This document shows, piece after piece, positions 7,919 through 14,520 of a stretch of DNA of 26,700 nucleotides. Where the stretch lies: the NCBI GenBank assembly GCA_049589355.1, contig JBAWAP010000431.1, positions 1 to 26,700 on the forward strand, in the 5' to 3' direction. This stretch comes from JBAWAP01 sp049589355 (GTDB lineage: Bacteria > Chloroflexota > Anaerolineae > VGOG01). The notes beneath the pieces were generated by a model that ran no database searches, was not told the DNA's origin, and saw only the letters and a list, made by a program, of their open reading frames with translations. Within the stretch, counting starts at the first letter, position 1, and each line of letters opens with the position of its first letter. The position numbers were made by a program, and so were the translations under genes.

Positions 7919-8619
7919 TGTGGTTGATCGCAGAATACCAGCCCACTGCGCTCTTTAGCCTGAAACCGGCCTGGGCTACATCGTCGGGAGGCAAGAGCCT
8001 GCTGGTGCCGACGCCATACGCAGTCAAGATGGCCTTACTGGACGCGGCATGTCGCACGGCAGGCGTAGCGGTTGCGAAAGAGGCGTGGCCCTGGCTGCGC
8101 GATCTGTCGGTGGCGTTGCGGCCGCCGAAGCGGGTGGTTGTGACGAATCTGTTCACCAGGATCCTCAAGCCCCGTCGTACTCCGGCCAAGCCGGGCACGC
8201 AGCATGCCGGACCGCTGGGCAAGACCATTGGCTTCCGAGAGTACGTCTACTTTGACGAACCATTGGGGATTGCCTTGGGCCAGACGCTGACCGATCCGGC
8301 GCGCCTCGAAGAGTGGCTATTGCAAATCAACTATCTGGGGAAACGGGGTGGGTTCGTGCAACTTTTGGGCCCACCCATGCCAGTCGAGATGCTCCCGCCA
8401 GAGTTCATCGTAGTAGATGGCGACCCGACCCGGTCCTTCCCTGCCAATGGGATCATCCAGCAATTAGATGATTGCGACTCCAGCCTGACGTTCGAGAAAG
8501 CCGACATCTACAGTGGCAAGAATGTCAAGCTGGGCAAGGAGCGGGTGCTGCGCCACGTCGTCCTCCCCTACCGCCTGGTCCGCTCCAGCAAAAGCTTCAG
8601 CTACTACGAGCGGATATAG
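7918..8619 (+). CDS. cas5: Cas5 subunit of the type I complex
   Basis: The 233-residue RAMP protein follows Cas7, as expected for the subunit that binds the crRNA 5' handle. It opens with the typical Cas5 pattern, an early strand then a helix after a conserved proline (LVPTPYAVKMALLDAA, about 28-43). INYLGKRGGFVQ (about 137-148) is another family-like segment. The extension around residues 75-110 is rich in prolines and basic residues and may bind RNA. The start codon overlaps the cas7 stop (TAATG), indicating translational coupling. It closes the type I effector operon and is followed by a strong hairpin. Confidence 0.85.
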   Translation: MWLIAEYQPTALFSLKPAWATSSGGKSLLVPTPYAVKMALLDAACRTAGVAVAKEAWPWLRDLSVALRPPKRVVVTNLFTRILKPRRTPAKPGTQHAGPLGKTIGFREYVYFDEPLGIALGQTLTDPARLEEWLLQINYLGKRGGFVQLLGPPMPVEMLPPEFIVVDGDPTRSFPANGIIQQLDDCDSSLTFEKADIYSGKNVKLGKERVLRHVVLPYRLVRSSKSFSYYERI

Positions 8620-8624
8620 CGCAA

Positions 8625-8670
8625 CGGATGCACAGCGGATAAGTGGATAGCCGACCGCTGTCCCCATCCG
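8625..8670 (+). terminator. Composite hairpin after cas5
   Basis: Six bases after the cas5 stop, CGGATG (8625-8630) and ACAGCGG (8632-8638) pair with CCGCTGT (8655-8661) and CATCCG (8665-8670). This gives a 13-pair stem with a small asymmetric internal loop and a 16-base terminal loop. No U-tract follows. It may partly end transcription, protect the cas mRNA 3' end, or influence translation of the next gene, whose ribosome site lies seven bases downstream. Confidence 0.45.
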
Positions 8671-8686
8671 CTGCCTGGAGGTGCAC

Positions 8687-9445
8687 TTGTCTACCCACAT
8701 TGCCGTCCGCGTCTCCTACCCGGAACGCGGGGACTATAATTGGTACGAGGCCCTGGCCAGCTACGCCGAGGTGGGGTGTGTGGAGGTGGCTTTCTACCGG
8801 CCTGAGCTGTTCCTGCAAAGGGTGACGACGGAGAAGGTGCTGGCTCCCTTCTCCAGGCTGCCCCTGCGAGCCACCTCGGTGCACATGGCTCAAGCCCGCA
8901 TCGCTGAGTTTGATACCTTCATGGAGGTGCTGCGCAAGACTATCCCCATCGCTCAGGGGCTGGACTGCTCGCTTATCGTGGTCCACCCCACCAACGCCCG
9001 TCTCGAAGAGGTCGAGGGGAAGATCACGGCGATGGTGGACCCGCTGTTGGCCCAGGCCAGGGTGACGCTGTGCTGGGAGACCTTCGCTGGCCGACGGCGG
9101 TTTCTGTCGGGCATCGAGGGCATCGCGGCCTTCTGCCAGGGACGGGAGCACCACGCTGCCTGCTACGACACGGCCCACTTGCACAAGCCCCAGGCCGAGG
9201 TGCTGGCCGACATCGTGGGCTATAACGATTGTATCCGCTGCTTCCACTTGTCCAATCGGGGAGCAGAGGGGAAACAACAACACCTGCCGCTGCGCCACCC
9301 GGAGGGGGCTCTCGACTTTGAGAAAATCGTCGCCGCCATCGTGGAGAGCGGACTAGAGGGGCCGCTGACGCTGGAGTATTTGCCGCAATATCATCACTAC
9401 CTGCTCGAGGATGCCTTGTGGGTGGGTCAGATGCTCAGGAGGTGA
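8687..9445 (+). CDS. Xylose-isomerase-like TIM barrel protein (AP endonuclease 2 family)
   Basis: About 252 residues fold as an AP_endonuc_2 / sugar-phosphate isomerase TIM barrel. The likely metal ligands are in order: HMAQ, VVHPTN, CWETF, YDTAHLH, CFHLSN, LRHPEG and the terminal LEYLP glutamate. Members isomerise or epimerise sugars, or cleave DNA at abasic sites; the exact reaction cannot be told. I place the start at TTG 8687, five bases after GGAGG. A GTG at 8681 overlaps that ribosome site and is less likely. It sits directly after cas5 in the same direction and four bases before an unknown gene, so it may be co-transcribed with the cas genes or may be a housekeeping insertion. Confidence 0.8.
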   Translation: MSTHIAVRVSYPERGDYNWYEALASYAEVGCVEVAFYRPELFLQRVTTEKVLAPFSRLPLRATSVHMAQARIAEFDTFMEVLRKTIPIAQGLDCSLIVVHPTNARLEEVEGKITAMVDPLLAQARVTLCWETFAGRRRFLSGIEGIAAFCQGREHHAACYDTAHLHKPQAEVLADIVGYNDCIRCFHLSNRGAEGKQQHLPLRHPEGALDFEKIVAAIVESGLEGPLTLEYLPQYHHYLLEDALWVGQMLRR

Positions 9446-9449
9446 AGAC

Positions 9450-10052
9450 ATGCCCGCTCTCTCTACCCCACCCGGCACCGCCCAACTGGCGTTCACGCTG
9501 GAACTGACCGGGTGGGAAAGCTACCCGGTGGACGAGCGCGGCGAGCTCATGGCCGGCCGTTCACCAGAGGAACGCGCCGCCGCGCCCTTCCGCAAGTACT
9601 CAAACGAGTGGATCGAGTACCGCTTGGCCCTGGAGATGCTGGACCAGACCATCCTGGAAGGCCATGGCACGCTGCACGCCGACTACGACTGGACATGGCT
9701 GCTGAAGGGGCTAGAGAAGCTGGTGGCTGGCGAGGAAAACGAGTTGCGTTTTGAGCCGATGGAGCCGGACTTTCGGCTGCGCATCGAGTCGGTGCCAGAG
9801 CCCCAAGGGGAGCCGCTGGAGGGGGAGGAGGAGCCGCCAGCCCCAGAAGAGCCACGGGACGACGACCTGTTCGACGTGTACGCTGAGATTGACCTGGAAC
9901 AAGCTGTCCGTCGCCGTGGCTACGGCGGTGAAGGGCCGGCCGCTCACCTGGTCCTGGAACGGGCCGAACTGCACCGCTTCCTGGAAGAACTGCGGGCCGA
10001 ACACGCCGCCCTCGGCCAACCACCAGATGGACCGGTGACTGCCTCTATCTGA
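9450..10052 (+). CDS. Uncharacterised acidic protein
   Basis: The protein has 200 residues from ATG 9450, seven bases after AGGAGG; an earlier in-frame start at 9411 would overlap the previous gene and has no ribosome site. The first half (about 10-110) looks like alternating strands ending in WIEYRLALEMLDQTILEGHG and DYDWTWLLKGLEKL. This order resembles WapI-type immunity proteins in general pattern only. A proline- and glutamate-rich linker follows (about 115-135), and then a second small domain with helix HRFLEELRAEHA. I do not assign a function. It begins four bases after the TIM barrel gene and ends facing the toxin-like operon across a hairpin. Confidence 0.65.
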   Translation: MPALSTPPGTAQLAFTLELTGWESYPVDERGELMAGRSPEERAAAPFRKYSNEWIEYRLALEMLDQTILEGHGTLHADYDWTWLLKGLEKLVAGEENELRFEPMEPDFRLRIESVPEPQGEPLEGEEEPPAPEEPRDDDLFDVYAEIDLEQAVRRRGYGGEGPAAHLVLERAELHRFLEELRAEHAALGQPPDGPVTASI

Positions 10053-10067
10053 AGCCTTGATGTAAGT

Positions 10068-10091
10068 CCGCATCATCCTGGTGGGATGCGG
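10068..10091. terminator. Hairpin between convergent genes
   Basis: CCGCATC (10068-10074) pairs perfectly with GATGCGG (10085-10091) across a 10-base loop. It lies in the short gap between the plus-strand gene ending at 10052 and the minus-strand gene ending at 10108, so it could slow transcription from both sides. No U-tract is seen on either strand. Confidence 0.4.
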
Positions 10092-10107
10092 GCAGGCGGG
10101 AGCGAAG

Positions 10108-10467
10108 CTAGGGCAGGCGGTTGATGAGGGCTTTCAGACGAGGGAGGTCCTTGGGGTCGAAGATCAGGCCGAACTCGACGCTGCGACCGCGCAGCACCTT
10201 CCAGGCTGTCTGGAGACGATACCAGAGCGACGAGTCGCCGGTAAGCTCGGTCAGGTAGAAGGTGACACCGAACTCGTCCTGGGCCAGTTCTACCCAGGCC
10301 CCGAGCCGGGTGTGATCGCCACCGCAGGCGCAGAGGAAACGCTCATCGAAGGATTGACTGGTGTTGTAGACTTCTTCGTCCAGAAGGGTACGCAGGTCAG
10401 GCAGGTCGGCCTGGCGGCGTTCCTCTTCCAGGGCTTTCAGTGCTTGGACGATCTCTTCACGGTTCAT
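10108..10467 (-). CDS. Uncharacterised small protein downstream of a TumE-like gene
   Basis: The 119-residue protein has an N-terminal charged helix (IVQALKALEEERRQ). A strand-rich middle follows, with DERFLCACGGDHTRLGAWVEL (about 40-60), and the C-terminal helix is DLPRLKALINRL. No known family is recognised. AGGAG lies seven bases before the ATG, and the gene starts ten bases after the TumE-like stop, so it is the third gene of that operon. The second copy of the module (12289-13032) lacks this gene. It may be an immunity or accessory factor, but that rests on position only. Confidence 0.6.
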   Translation of the reverse strand: MNREEIVQALKALEEERRQADLPDLRTLLDEEVYNTSQSFDERFLCACGGDHTRLGAWVELAQDEFGVTFYLTELTGDSSLWYRLQTAWKVLRGRSVEFGLIFDPKDLPRLKALINRLP

Positions 10468-10476
10468 GGTAGGCTC

Positions 10477-10917
10477 CTAGTCACTAGCAGACGGCCCGAT
10501 GATCATGCTGTCACCCAGGGCGATGCAGTCGGCGATCAGCGCGGGCAAGTTGGGGGCATGGAAGTTGAGGCCGGGGGCAGGGCGGCGGTTGTGCTTGATG
10601 TTGGGAAGGTCGTGTAGATGGTGGGGGAAGGTCGAGGCCAGTTCGGGGTTCTCAGGATGGGGTTGCGAGTCGTACCAGCGAATGGGTTCTTCGCCTCGGA
10701 GGAGAGCGTAGCGATAATCAAGTAGCTCGCCATCTGAGAAATCGAGATATTCGAAGACGCGGAGCTCCAATCCACTCTGAAACCAGATGCTCCCCCGGAC
10801 AAAGCAGGTCGTCGGACTGTTGGTGTAAAGGTGGAGCGTTGAGACCCGAATCTCGGGATACACAGCGGGGAGCGAGTAGATAAATCGCTCGTATGCTTCG
10901 CGGGGCGGGAAAGCCAT
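10477..10917 (-). CDS. TumE-like (DUF6516-type) toxin-family protein, copy 1
   Basis: This 146-residue protein resembles the TumE / DUF6516 toxin-antitoxin family. A helix at the N-terminus (EAYERFIYSLP) is followed by a series of strands ending in DYRYALLRGEEPIRWYDSQPHPEN. The histidine-rich block STFPHHLHDLPNIKHN (about 95-110) is the family hallmark and may include catalytic residues. The family is predicted to contain RNA-acting toxins; activity here is inferred. Its ATG overlaps the stop of the upstream partner gene by one base (TGATG), giving tight coupling typical of toxin-antitoxin pairs. A diverged paralogue lies at 12289-12708, sharing a 73-bp identical stretch. Confidence 0.65.
   Translation of the reverse strand: MAFPPREAYERFIYSLPAVYPEIRVSTLHLYTNSPTTCFVRGSIWFQSGLELRVFEYLDFSDGELLDYRYALLRGEEPIRWYDSQPHPENPELASTFPHHLHDLPNIKHNRRPAPGLNFHAPNLPALIADCIALGDSMIIGPSASD
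10566..10638 (-). repeat. 73-bp exact repeat, copy 1 (within TumE-like gene)
   Basis: Identical base for base to 12357-12429, including all synonymous positions, while the flanking parts of the two TumE-like genes are clearly diverged. It covers the histidine-rich block and part of the following segment. Confidence 0.9.
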
Positions 10918-11222
10918 CAGGCCAGCTCCAACACGGGTTCCTGGGGGGCCAACTCAATGATCTCACCAGCCGCATAGCGCTGCAACTGTTCGACGCGCTG
11001 GCGTGACAACTGTTCCAGCGCCGCCTCCCGTTTGAGCTTGAGCTTGTAGTGGCCAGCCCATTCGGCGAAGTCTTCGGCGTAGGAACCGTCATCCAGGAGA
11101 CCCTGGGAGTAGAGCTCATAGAAATGTGCAGAACTCATCCAGTAACGGCGCTCGAACTTGTGGAGCCCCTCCTCTGCTGCCTGTATATCATCCAGAATCT
11201 CACTAAGGGTTATGGTTGCCAT
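10917..11222 (-). CDS. Putative antitoxin/partner of TumE-like protein, copy 1
   Basis: The protein has 101 residues from ATG 11222, with GAGGTG about seven bases upstream; a longer frame reaching 11339 would cross the promoter. It is mostly helical: MATITLSEILDD, then KFERRYW and FYELYSQGLLDDG, and a charged helix YKLKLKREAALEQLSRQRVEQLQ that may form a coiled coil. The C-terminus is acidic and hydrophobic. It is encoded immediately upstream of the TumE-like gene with a one-base overlap, the position of an antitoxin. The copy at 12721-13032 aligns over its whole length, with the FYELYSQGLLDDG block identical. Antitoxin function is inferred from arrangement. Confidence 0.6.
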   Translation of the reverse strand: MATITLSEILDDIQAAEEGLHKFERRYWMSSAHFYELYSQGLLDDGSYAEDFAEWAGHYKLKLKREAALEQLSRQRVEQLQRYAAGEIIELAPQEPVLELA

Positions 11223-11258
11223 TTCTCTCACCTCGTCAATCAGCTTGAACCGAGTCCT

Positions 11259-11287
11259 ATTATACTCCGAAACAGTACCAGAGGCAA
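11259..11287 (-). promoter_or_regulatory. Promoter of toxin-antitoxin-like operon 1
   Basis: On the minus strand, TTGCCT (11287-11282), a 17-base spacer and a perfect TATAAT (11264-11259) lead to a leader of about 30 bases before ATG 11222. The -35 box reaches to within nine bases of the divergent radical SAM start codon, so the two genes could influence each other. Confidence 0.7.
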
Positions 11288-11295
11288 ACTGACGC

Positions 11296-12339
11296 ATGTA
11301 CCAAAACCCACTCTGCCCCACCGACCTGGGCATTATCATGAGCTATCAGTGCCAGTGCGCCTGCAAGCACTGCCTGTATAACTGCGGCCCCCGCTGGAAG
11401 GACTGGATGTCGCCCCAGACGCTGCGGGATGCGCTGCAGGCCACCAGGGCCTGGAATCACCGCTTCCAGATTCACCTGACCGGAGGCGAACCGTTCCTGA
11501 ACTTTCCCCTCCTGCTGGAAGGGGCCCGGCTGGCGGCGGAGTTGGACATTCCCTGCTACGTGGAAACCAACGCTGGCTGGTGTCTTCACGAGGATGATGT
11601 GGCCGCGAAATTCGTCGCTCTGAGGGAAGCAGGGCTCAACGCCATCCTGATCAGTTGCTCGCCCTTCCACGCGGAGAAGATTCCGCCGGCCCGAACCTTC
11701 CTGGCCATCCGCAAGGCGCTGGATGCCTTCGGCCAACAAGGGACGATCGTCTACCTGCCCCACTGCCTGGAGCAGGTTCAGCTCTTCGACGCGGAGAAAA
11801 CCACACCCCTCGAGCGCTACGTGGAGAGGTTTGGGCTGGAACGGGCAGGAAGGATGCTCTGGGATGGCTACAGCATCATCTCCGGCGGACGGTCGGGGTA
11901 CGCTCTAGGGCACCTGACCCGCCAGCGGCCGGCAGCAGCCTTCAAGGGCCAGGACTGCTTTCTGGAGATCATCCACGCCCACCATTCGCACTTCGACCTG
12001 TACGGCAATTACATCTCCTGGTTCTGCGGCGGGCTGACCATCGGCGACTGGCACAATCTGCCCCAGGTGCTGGACGACTTCAGGGCACGCCACTATCCAC
12101 CTCTGGTGGACATCCTGGTCCACTTCGGGCCCTTCGGCCTGTGGGAGATGGCCGTGGAAGAATACGGCTACCAGGAGCTGCCCGATGGTTACGCCGGCAA
12201 GTGTCACCTGTGCGTGGACGTGCGGGGGTGTCTCTATCAACGGGGGGAGTTTGCGGAATTGCAGCCGGGAGGGTTTTATGAAGATGTCCTACCTGCCAAG
12301 CTTGTCCAGGGTGATGCAGTCAGCGATCAGTGTGGGTAG
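11296..12339 (+). CDS. Radical SAM enzyme
   Basis: The 347-residue protein has the radical SAM 4Fe-4S motif CxxxCxxC at C19, C23 and C26 (CQCACKHC) and the SAM-binding HLTGGEPFLNF segment (about 55-65). A C-terminal cysteine group follows (C303, C306 and C312, in KCHLCVDVRGC) that may bind an auxiliary cluster, as in SPASM-like enzymes. The substrate is unknown; peptide or nucleotide modification are both possible. A weak AGAGG lies 12 bases before the start. The last 16 or so residues are read from the antisense strand of the second TumE-like gene, so the natural C-terminus may have been lost. It is inserted between two copies of the toxin-like module. Confidence 0.85.
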   Translation: MYQNPLCPTDLGIIMSYQCQCACKHCLYNCGPRWKDWMSPQTLRDALQATRAWNHRFQIHLTGGEPFLNFPLLLEGARLAAELDIPCYVETNAGWCLHEDDVAAKFVALREAGLNAILISCSPFHAEKIPPARTFLAIRKALDAFGQQGTIVYLPHCLEQVQLFDAEKTTPLERYVERFGLERAGRMLWDGYSIISGGRSGYALGHLTRQRPAAAFKGQDCFLEIIHAHHSHFDLYGNYISWFCGGLTIGDWHNLPQVLDDFRARHYPPLVDILVHFGPFGLWEMAVEEYGYQELPDGYAGKCHLCVDVRGCLYQRGEFAELQPGGFYEDVLPAKLVQGDAVSDQCG

Positions 12340-12708
12340 ATTGGGAGCCTGGAAGCTGAGGCCGGGGGCAGGGCGGCGGTTGTGCTTGATGTTGGGAAGG
12401 TCGTGTAGATGGTGGGGGAAGGTCGAGGCAAGTGCGAGGTCCTCGGCGTGAGGCTCAGAGTCGTACCAGCGAATCTTCTCGCCGCTTCGATAGACAGTGT
12501 AGCTGTAGCGTCGGATACAGCCACTCTTGAAGTCCAACGCTTCAATGATCCGTAACTCTAGACCATTGTGCAGATGCACGCTGCCTTCGACGGTGGCTGT
12601 CAGCGCACTGGTGCTGTACAGCCGCAGGGTGGAACTGGCGATCTGGGGATAGGTCTCAGGCAGGCTGTAGATCAGACGCTCATACTCAGCCCATGAAGGG
12701 AATTCCAT
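12289..12708 (-). CDS. TumE-like (DUF6516-type) toxin-family protein, copy 2
   Basis: This 139-residue paralogue of the protein at 10477-10917 has the same order of segments: YERLIYSLPETYP, a strand-rich middle with YSYTVYRSGEKIRWYDSEPH, and the identical histidine-rich block STFPHHLHDLPNIKHN. The first two-thirds are clearly diverged, whereas the shared block is identical even in DNA. The C-terminal ends differ. It follows its putative antitoxin after a 12-base gap and ends overlapping the radical SAM gene on the opposite strand by 51 bases. RNA-acting toxin function is inferred from family. Confidence 0.65.
   Translation of the reverse strand: MEFPSWAEYERLIYSLPETYPQIASSTLRLYSTSALTATVEGSVHLHNGLELRIIEALDFKSGCIRRYSYTVYRSGEKIRWYDSEPHAEDLALASTFPHHLHDLPNIKHNRRPAPGLSFQAPNLPTLIADCITLDKLGR
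12357..12429 (-). repeat. 73-bp exact repeat, copy 2 (within TumE-like gene)
   Basis: Second copy of the stretch at 10566-10638; identical over 73 bases. Homology continues on both sides but with many mismatches. Confidence 0.9.
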
Positions 12709-12720
12709 AGCAGAGCCTGC

Positions 12721-13032
12721 CTATGACGGAACGACTTCAAGTGCTGGTTCTGACGGTGCAATCTGTACCACACCGAAGCGGGCCTGTTCTCGGAATCGGC
12801 GCATCCGTTCCTGAGAGAGTCGTTGCAGGTCCTTTTCCCGGTCCAGTTTGATCTCGTAGAAACCAGCCCAAAGAGCAAAGTCTTCAGTGTGCTCGCCGTC
12901 ATCCAGGAGACCCTGGCTATACAATTCGTAGAAGTCGGCCGAGCTCAGCCAGTAGCGCCGCTCGAAGCGACGGGTGATCTCATCTGCGGCACGTAGGTCA
13001 TCGAGGATTTCGGTAATTGTAATGGTCGCCAT
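12721..13032 (-). CDS. Putative antitoxin/partner of TumE-like protein, copy 2
   Basis: The protein has 103 residues from ATG 13032, with GAGGTG upstream as in copy 1. It shares MATIT, EILDD, RFERRYWLSSADFYELYSQGLLDDG and EDFALWAGFY with the first copy and ends in a charged helix. An upstream ATG at 13080 would run through the promoter and is rejected. It has its own promoter, which overlaps the start of the inverted repeat flanking cas6. Antitoxin role is inferred from its position before the TumE-like gene. Confidence 0.6.
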   Translation of the reverse strand: MATITITEILDDLRAADEITRRFERRYWLSSADFYELYSQGLLDDGEHTEDFALWAGFYEIKLDREKDLQRLSQERMRRFREQARFGVVQIAPSEPALEVVPS

Positions 13033-13068
13033 TTCACTCACCTCGTCGGTTAGCTTGGATCTATGGTT

Positions 13069-13097
13069 ATTATACCCCAAAACAAGGATGGTGACAA
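13069..13097 (-). promoter_or_regulatory. Promoter of toxin-antitoxin-like operon 2
   Basis: On the minus strand, TTGTCA (13097-13092), 17 bases and a perfect TATAAT (13074-13069) form the strongest promoter match in the window. It mirrors the promoter of operon 1, confirming that the duplication included the regulatory region. Confidence 0.75.
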
Positions 13098-13272
13098 GCT
13101 GCGAATTGGGTAATGGGAGGCGGTTAGGTAAACCGACACTACACCATGAATGGTGTAGATTGGGCAGTTAGCAGCCTTTCTGACGGTGCAAGGTGGGCCA
13201 AACTATAGCTTTCAAGCTGTAGTGTTGCTATGCAAGCCAGCCCGCGGTTGCCCGAATGATTTTTCAAACTTC
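13093..13272. repeat. Left inverted repeat flanking cas6
   Basis: Aligns almost without gaps to the reverse complement of 14521-14700, with about 75 to 80 percent identity from 13127 onward. It contains two 20-base palindromes with two-base centres: CTACACCAT-GA-ATGGTGTAG (13139-13158) and CTATAGCTT-TC-AAGCTGTAG (13203-13222). Both match partners in the other arm with compensating changes. The 5' half of the cas6 leader lies here. Confidence 0.85.
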
Positions 13273-13279
13273 ATCAAAA

Positions 13280-13304
13280 CGATCCGATACAGGATACTAA
13301 AAAG
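13280..13304 (+). promoter_or_regulatory. CRISPR-repeat-like hairpin in the cas6 5' leader
   Basis: Matches the 3' two-thirds of the CRISPR repeat (repeat positions 14-37) at 22 of 24 positions with one extra A. The stem arms ATCC (13282-13285) and GGAT (13292-13295) are both kept; the changes are one loop base and the G after ACT. The run of As leads directly into AAAGGAG (13301-13307), the ribosome binding site of cas6. The element is therefore positioned for Cas6 to bind or cut its own mRNA just before the start site. Confidence 0.85.
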
Positions 13305-13314
13305 GAGTGAAGGC

Positions 13315-14427
13315 ATGGAGAACTTTACCGCTCATCAACTGCACTTCACGTGTGAGGTGCAAACGCCGATCTTGCTCAACGAGCATCAGGGCTCGGCTAT
13401 CCGTGGGGCGCTGTTCCACGCCCTGCGAAATCAGTTCTGCTTCAGCAAGAAGACAAAGGACTGCGGGGAGTGCGCCCTCTGGGCCACCTGCCCCATCTGC
13501 TTCCTGGTGGCCACCCGCGACCCTCAAAGCGAACGGGGTGTCGAGGTGCCTCGGCCCTACACCATCGAGCCACCAATGGAGCGAATGAACGAATCCACGA
13601 ATCTACGAGTCTACGAATCTACGAATGCACAAACGGCTCGTAAATTCGTAAATTCGTCAATTCGTCGTTATGAGCCCGGAGAGACCCTGGAGTTCGGCCT
13701 GACCATGTTCGCCCAGGCGCTCAACCTCTTCCCCTATGTGGTGCTGGGGAGTCAGGCGCTGGAACGAGGTGGGCTGGGGAAGCGAATCAACGAATCGGCG
13801 AATGGGCGAGTCGGCGAATTGGCGAAGGGGCGAGTCGGCGAATTGGCGAAGGGGCGACAGGGAGGGGGAAGACGGCGAGGGACGTTTGTGATCCGCGAGA
13901 TCGCGGCAGTGAATTCGCTGAGCGGGGAGCGACAGCTTGTGCTGCGTCGGGGGGATACGATGGTCTCGGTGCCCGACCTGCCTGTAACCAACGAGCAGGT
14001 GTTGGCGCGGGCGGCACAGTTGCCCAGGGATCGCATCACCCTGATGTTCAAGACCCCCACGCGCATCATTGAGCGGGGGAAACTGCTGCACCGCCCGACC
14101 TTCCGTCCGCTGGTCCAGCGGCTGCACCGGCGGCTGCGCGACCTGACCCGCCAGTTCACCGACGCCCCCTGGGAGTTCGACTTCCGCCAGGTGATGGCCC
14201 AGGCCGAGGCAGTGCAGGTGGTGGAGGATCAAACCTGCTGGCTGGAGCTGGACAGTTTCTCCACACGGCGAAGCACCAGCATGCCCATGGGCGGCTTGGT
14301 GGGCCTGGTGACCTTCGAGGGGGCTCTGGAGCCATTCCTCCCCTGGCTGGTGTGGGGGGAGATCGTGCACGTGGGGAAGGATGCGGTGAAGGGGAACGGG
14401 TGGATGCGAATCGGCGAGTCTCAGTAG
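13315..14427 (+). CDS. cas6: Cas6 pre-crRNA endoribonuclease (RAMP family) with repeat-derived insertions
   Basis: The protein has 370 residues from ATG 13315, seven bases after AAAGGAG; the frame is open upstream but has no better start. Cas6 cuts CRISPR transcripts at the base of the repeat hairpin. Seen here are an N-terminal RAMP strand (HQLHFTCEVQTPI), a GSAIRGALFHALR helix, a four-cysteine group (CGECALWATCPIC), the YEPGETLEFGLTMFAQALNLFPYVV core, and a C-terminal PMGGLVGLVTFEG and GKDAVKGNG glycine-rich loop. Two low-complexity insertions (about residues 90-118 and 157-182) are made of 8-bp DNA repeats and fall at expected surface loops. The last residues also come from such a repeat. 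It is flanked by long inverted repeats and is the only Cas6 in the window. Confidence 0.88.
   Translation: MENFTAHQLHFTCEVQTPILLNEHQGSAIRGALFHALRNQFCFSKKTKDCGECALWATCPICFLVATRDPQSERGVEVPRPYTIEPPMERMNESTNLRVYESTNAQTARKFVNSSIRRYEPGETLEFGLTMFAQALNLFPYVVLGSQALERGGLGKRINESANGRVGELAKGRVGELAKGRQGGGRRRGTFVIREIAAVNSLSGERQLVLRRGDTMVSVPDLPVTNEQVLARAAQLPRDRITLMFKTPTRIIERGKLLHRPTFRPLVQRLHRRLRDLTRQFTDAPWEFDFRQVMAQAEAVQVVEDQTCWLELDSFSTRRSTSMPMGGLVGLVTFEGALEPFLPWLVWGEIVHVGKDAVKGNGWMRIGESQ
13581..13668. repeat. 8-bp degenerate repeat tract inside cas6 (first)
   Basis: Runs of CGAATCTA-type octamers (four units) are followed by ATTCGTNA-type octamers (four units, the reverse complement), encoding NESTN/YESTN-like residues. 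The two halves could fold back on each other. Confidence 0.85.
13782..13860. repeat. 8-bp degenerate repeat tract inside cas6 (second)
   Basis: Nine or so octamers of the form GCGAATNN, including an exact 24-bp tandem duplication (13806-13829 and 13830-13853) that gives the repeated peptide GRVGELAK. Three octamers equal eight codons, which keeps frame. Confidence 0.9.
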
Positions 14428-14449
14428 ATGGAAAATTACTAGCGGAGGC

Positions 14450-14484
14450 GGCTCCCACGCCGCCGATTCGCGGGCATGGGAGCC
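14450..14484 (+). terminator. Hairpin downstream of cas6
   Basis: GGCTCCCA (14450-14457) pairs with TGGGAGCC (14477-14484), and there are extra G-C pairs inside the loop. It lies 23 bases after the cas6 stop. The following bases (AAATTGCACTACCTTTT) have only a short T-run, so termination is possible but not certain. Confidence 0.4.
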
Positions 14485-14520
14485 AAATTGCACTACCTTT
14501 TCAGACTGCGCGGGGATGAT

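Noticed and set aside
10081..10617. Plus-strand frame of 178 codons opposite the small minus-strand genes
   Set aside because: The minus-strand genes have ribosome sites, tight coupling and a paralogue; the plus frame has none.
11655..12281. Second plus-strand frame of 208 codons inside the radical SAM gene
   Set aside because: Out-of-frame shadow caused by GC-rich codons; no known motif, whereas the main frame has CxxxCxxC.
13657..14493. Minus-strand frame of 278 codons opposite cas6
   Set aside because: Shadow of cas6, whose plus-strand product has clear Cas6 features; the minus product is low complexity from the octamer repeats.
14490..14515. Possible second, decayed CRISPR-repeat hairpin on the minus strand next to the right inverted repeat
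   Set aside because: Only a CTGAAAAGG-like handle end is similar; the stem arms are not preserved, so it is too weak to claim.
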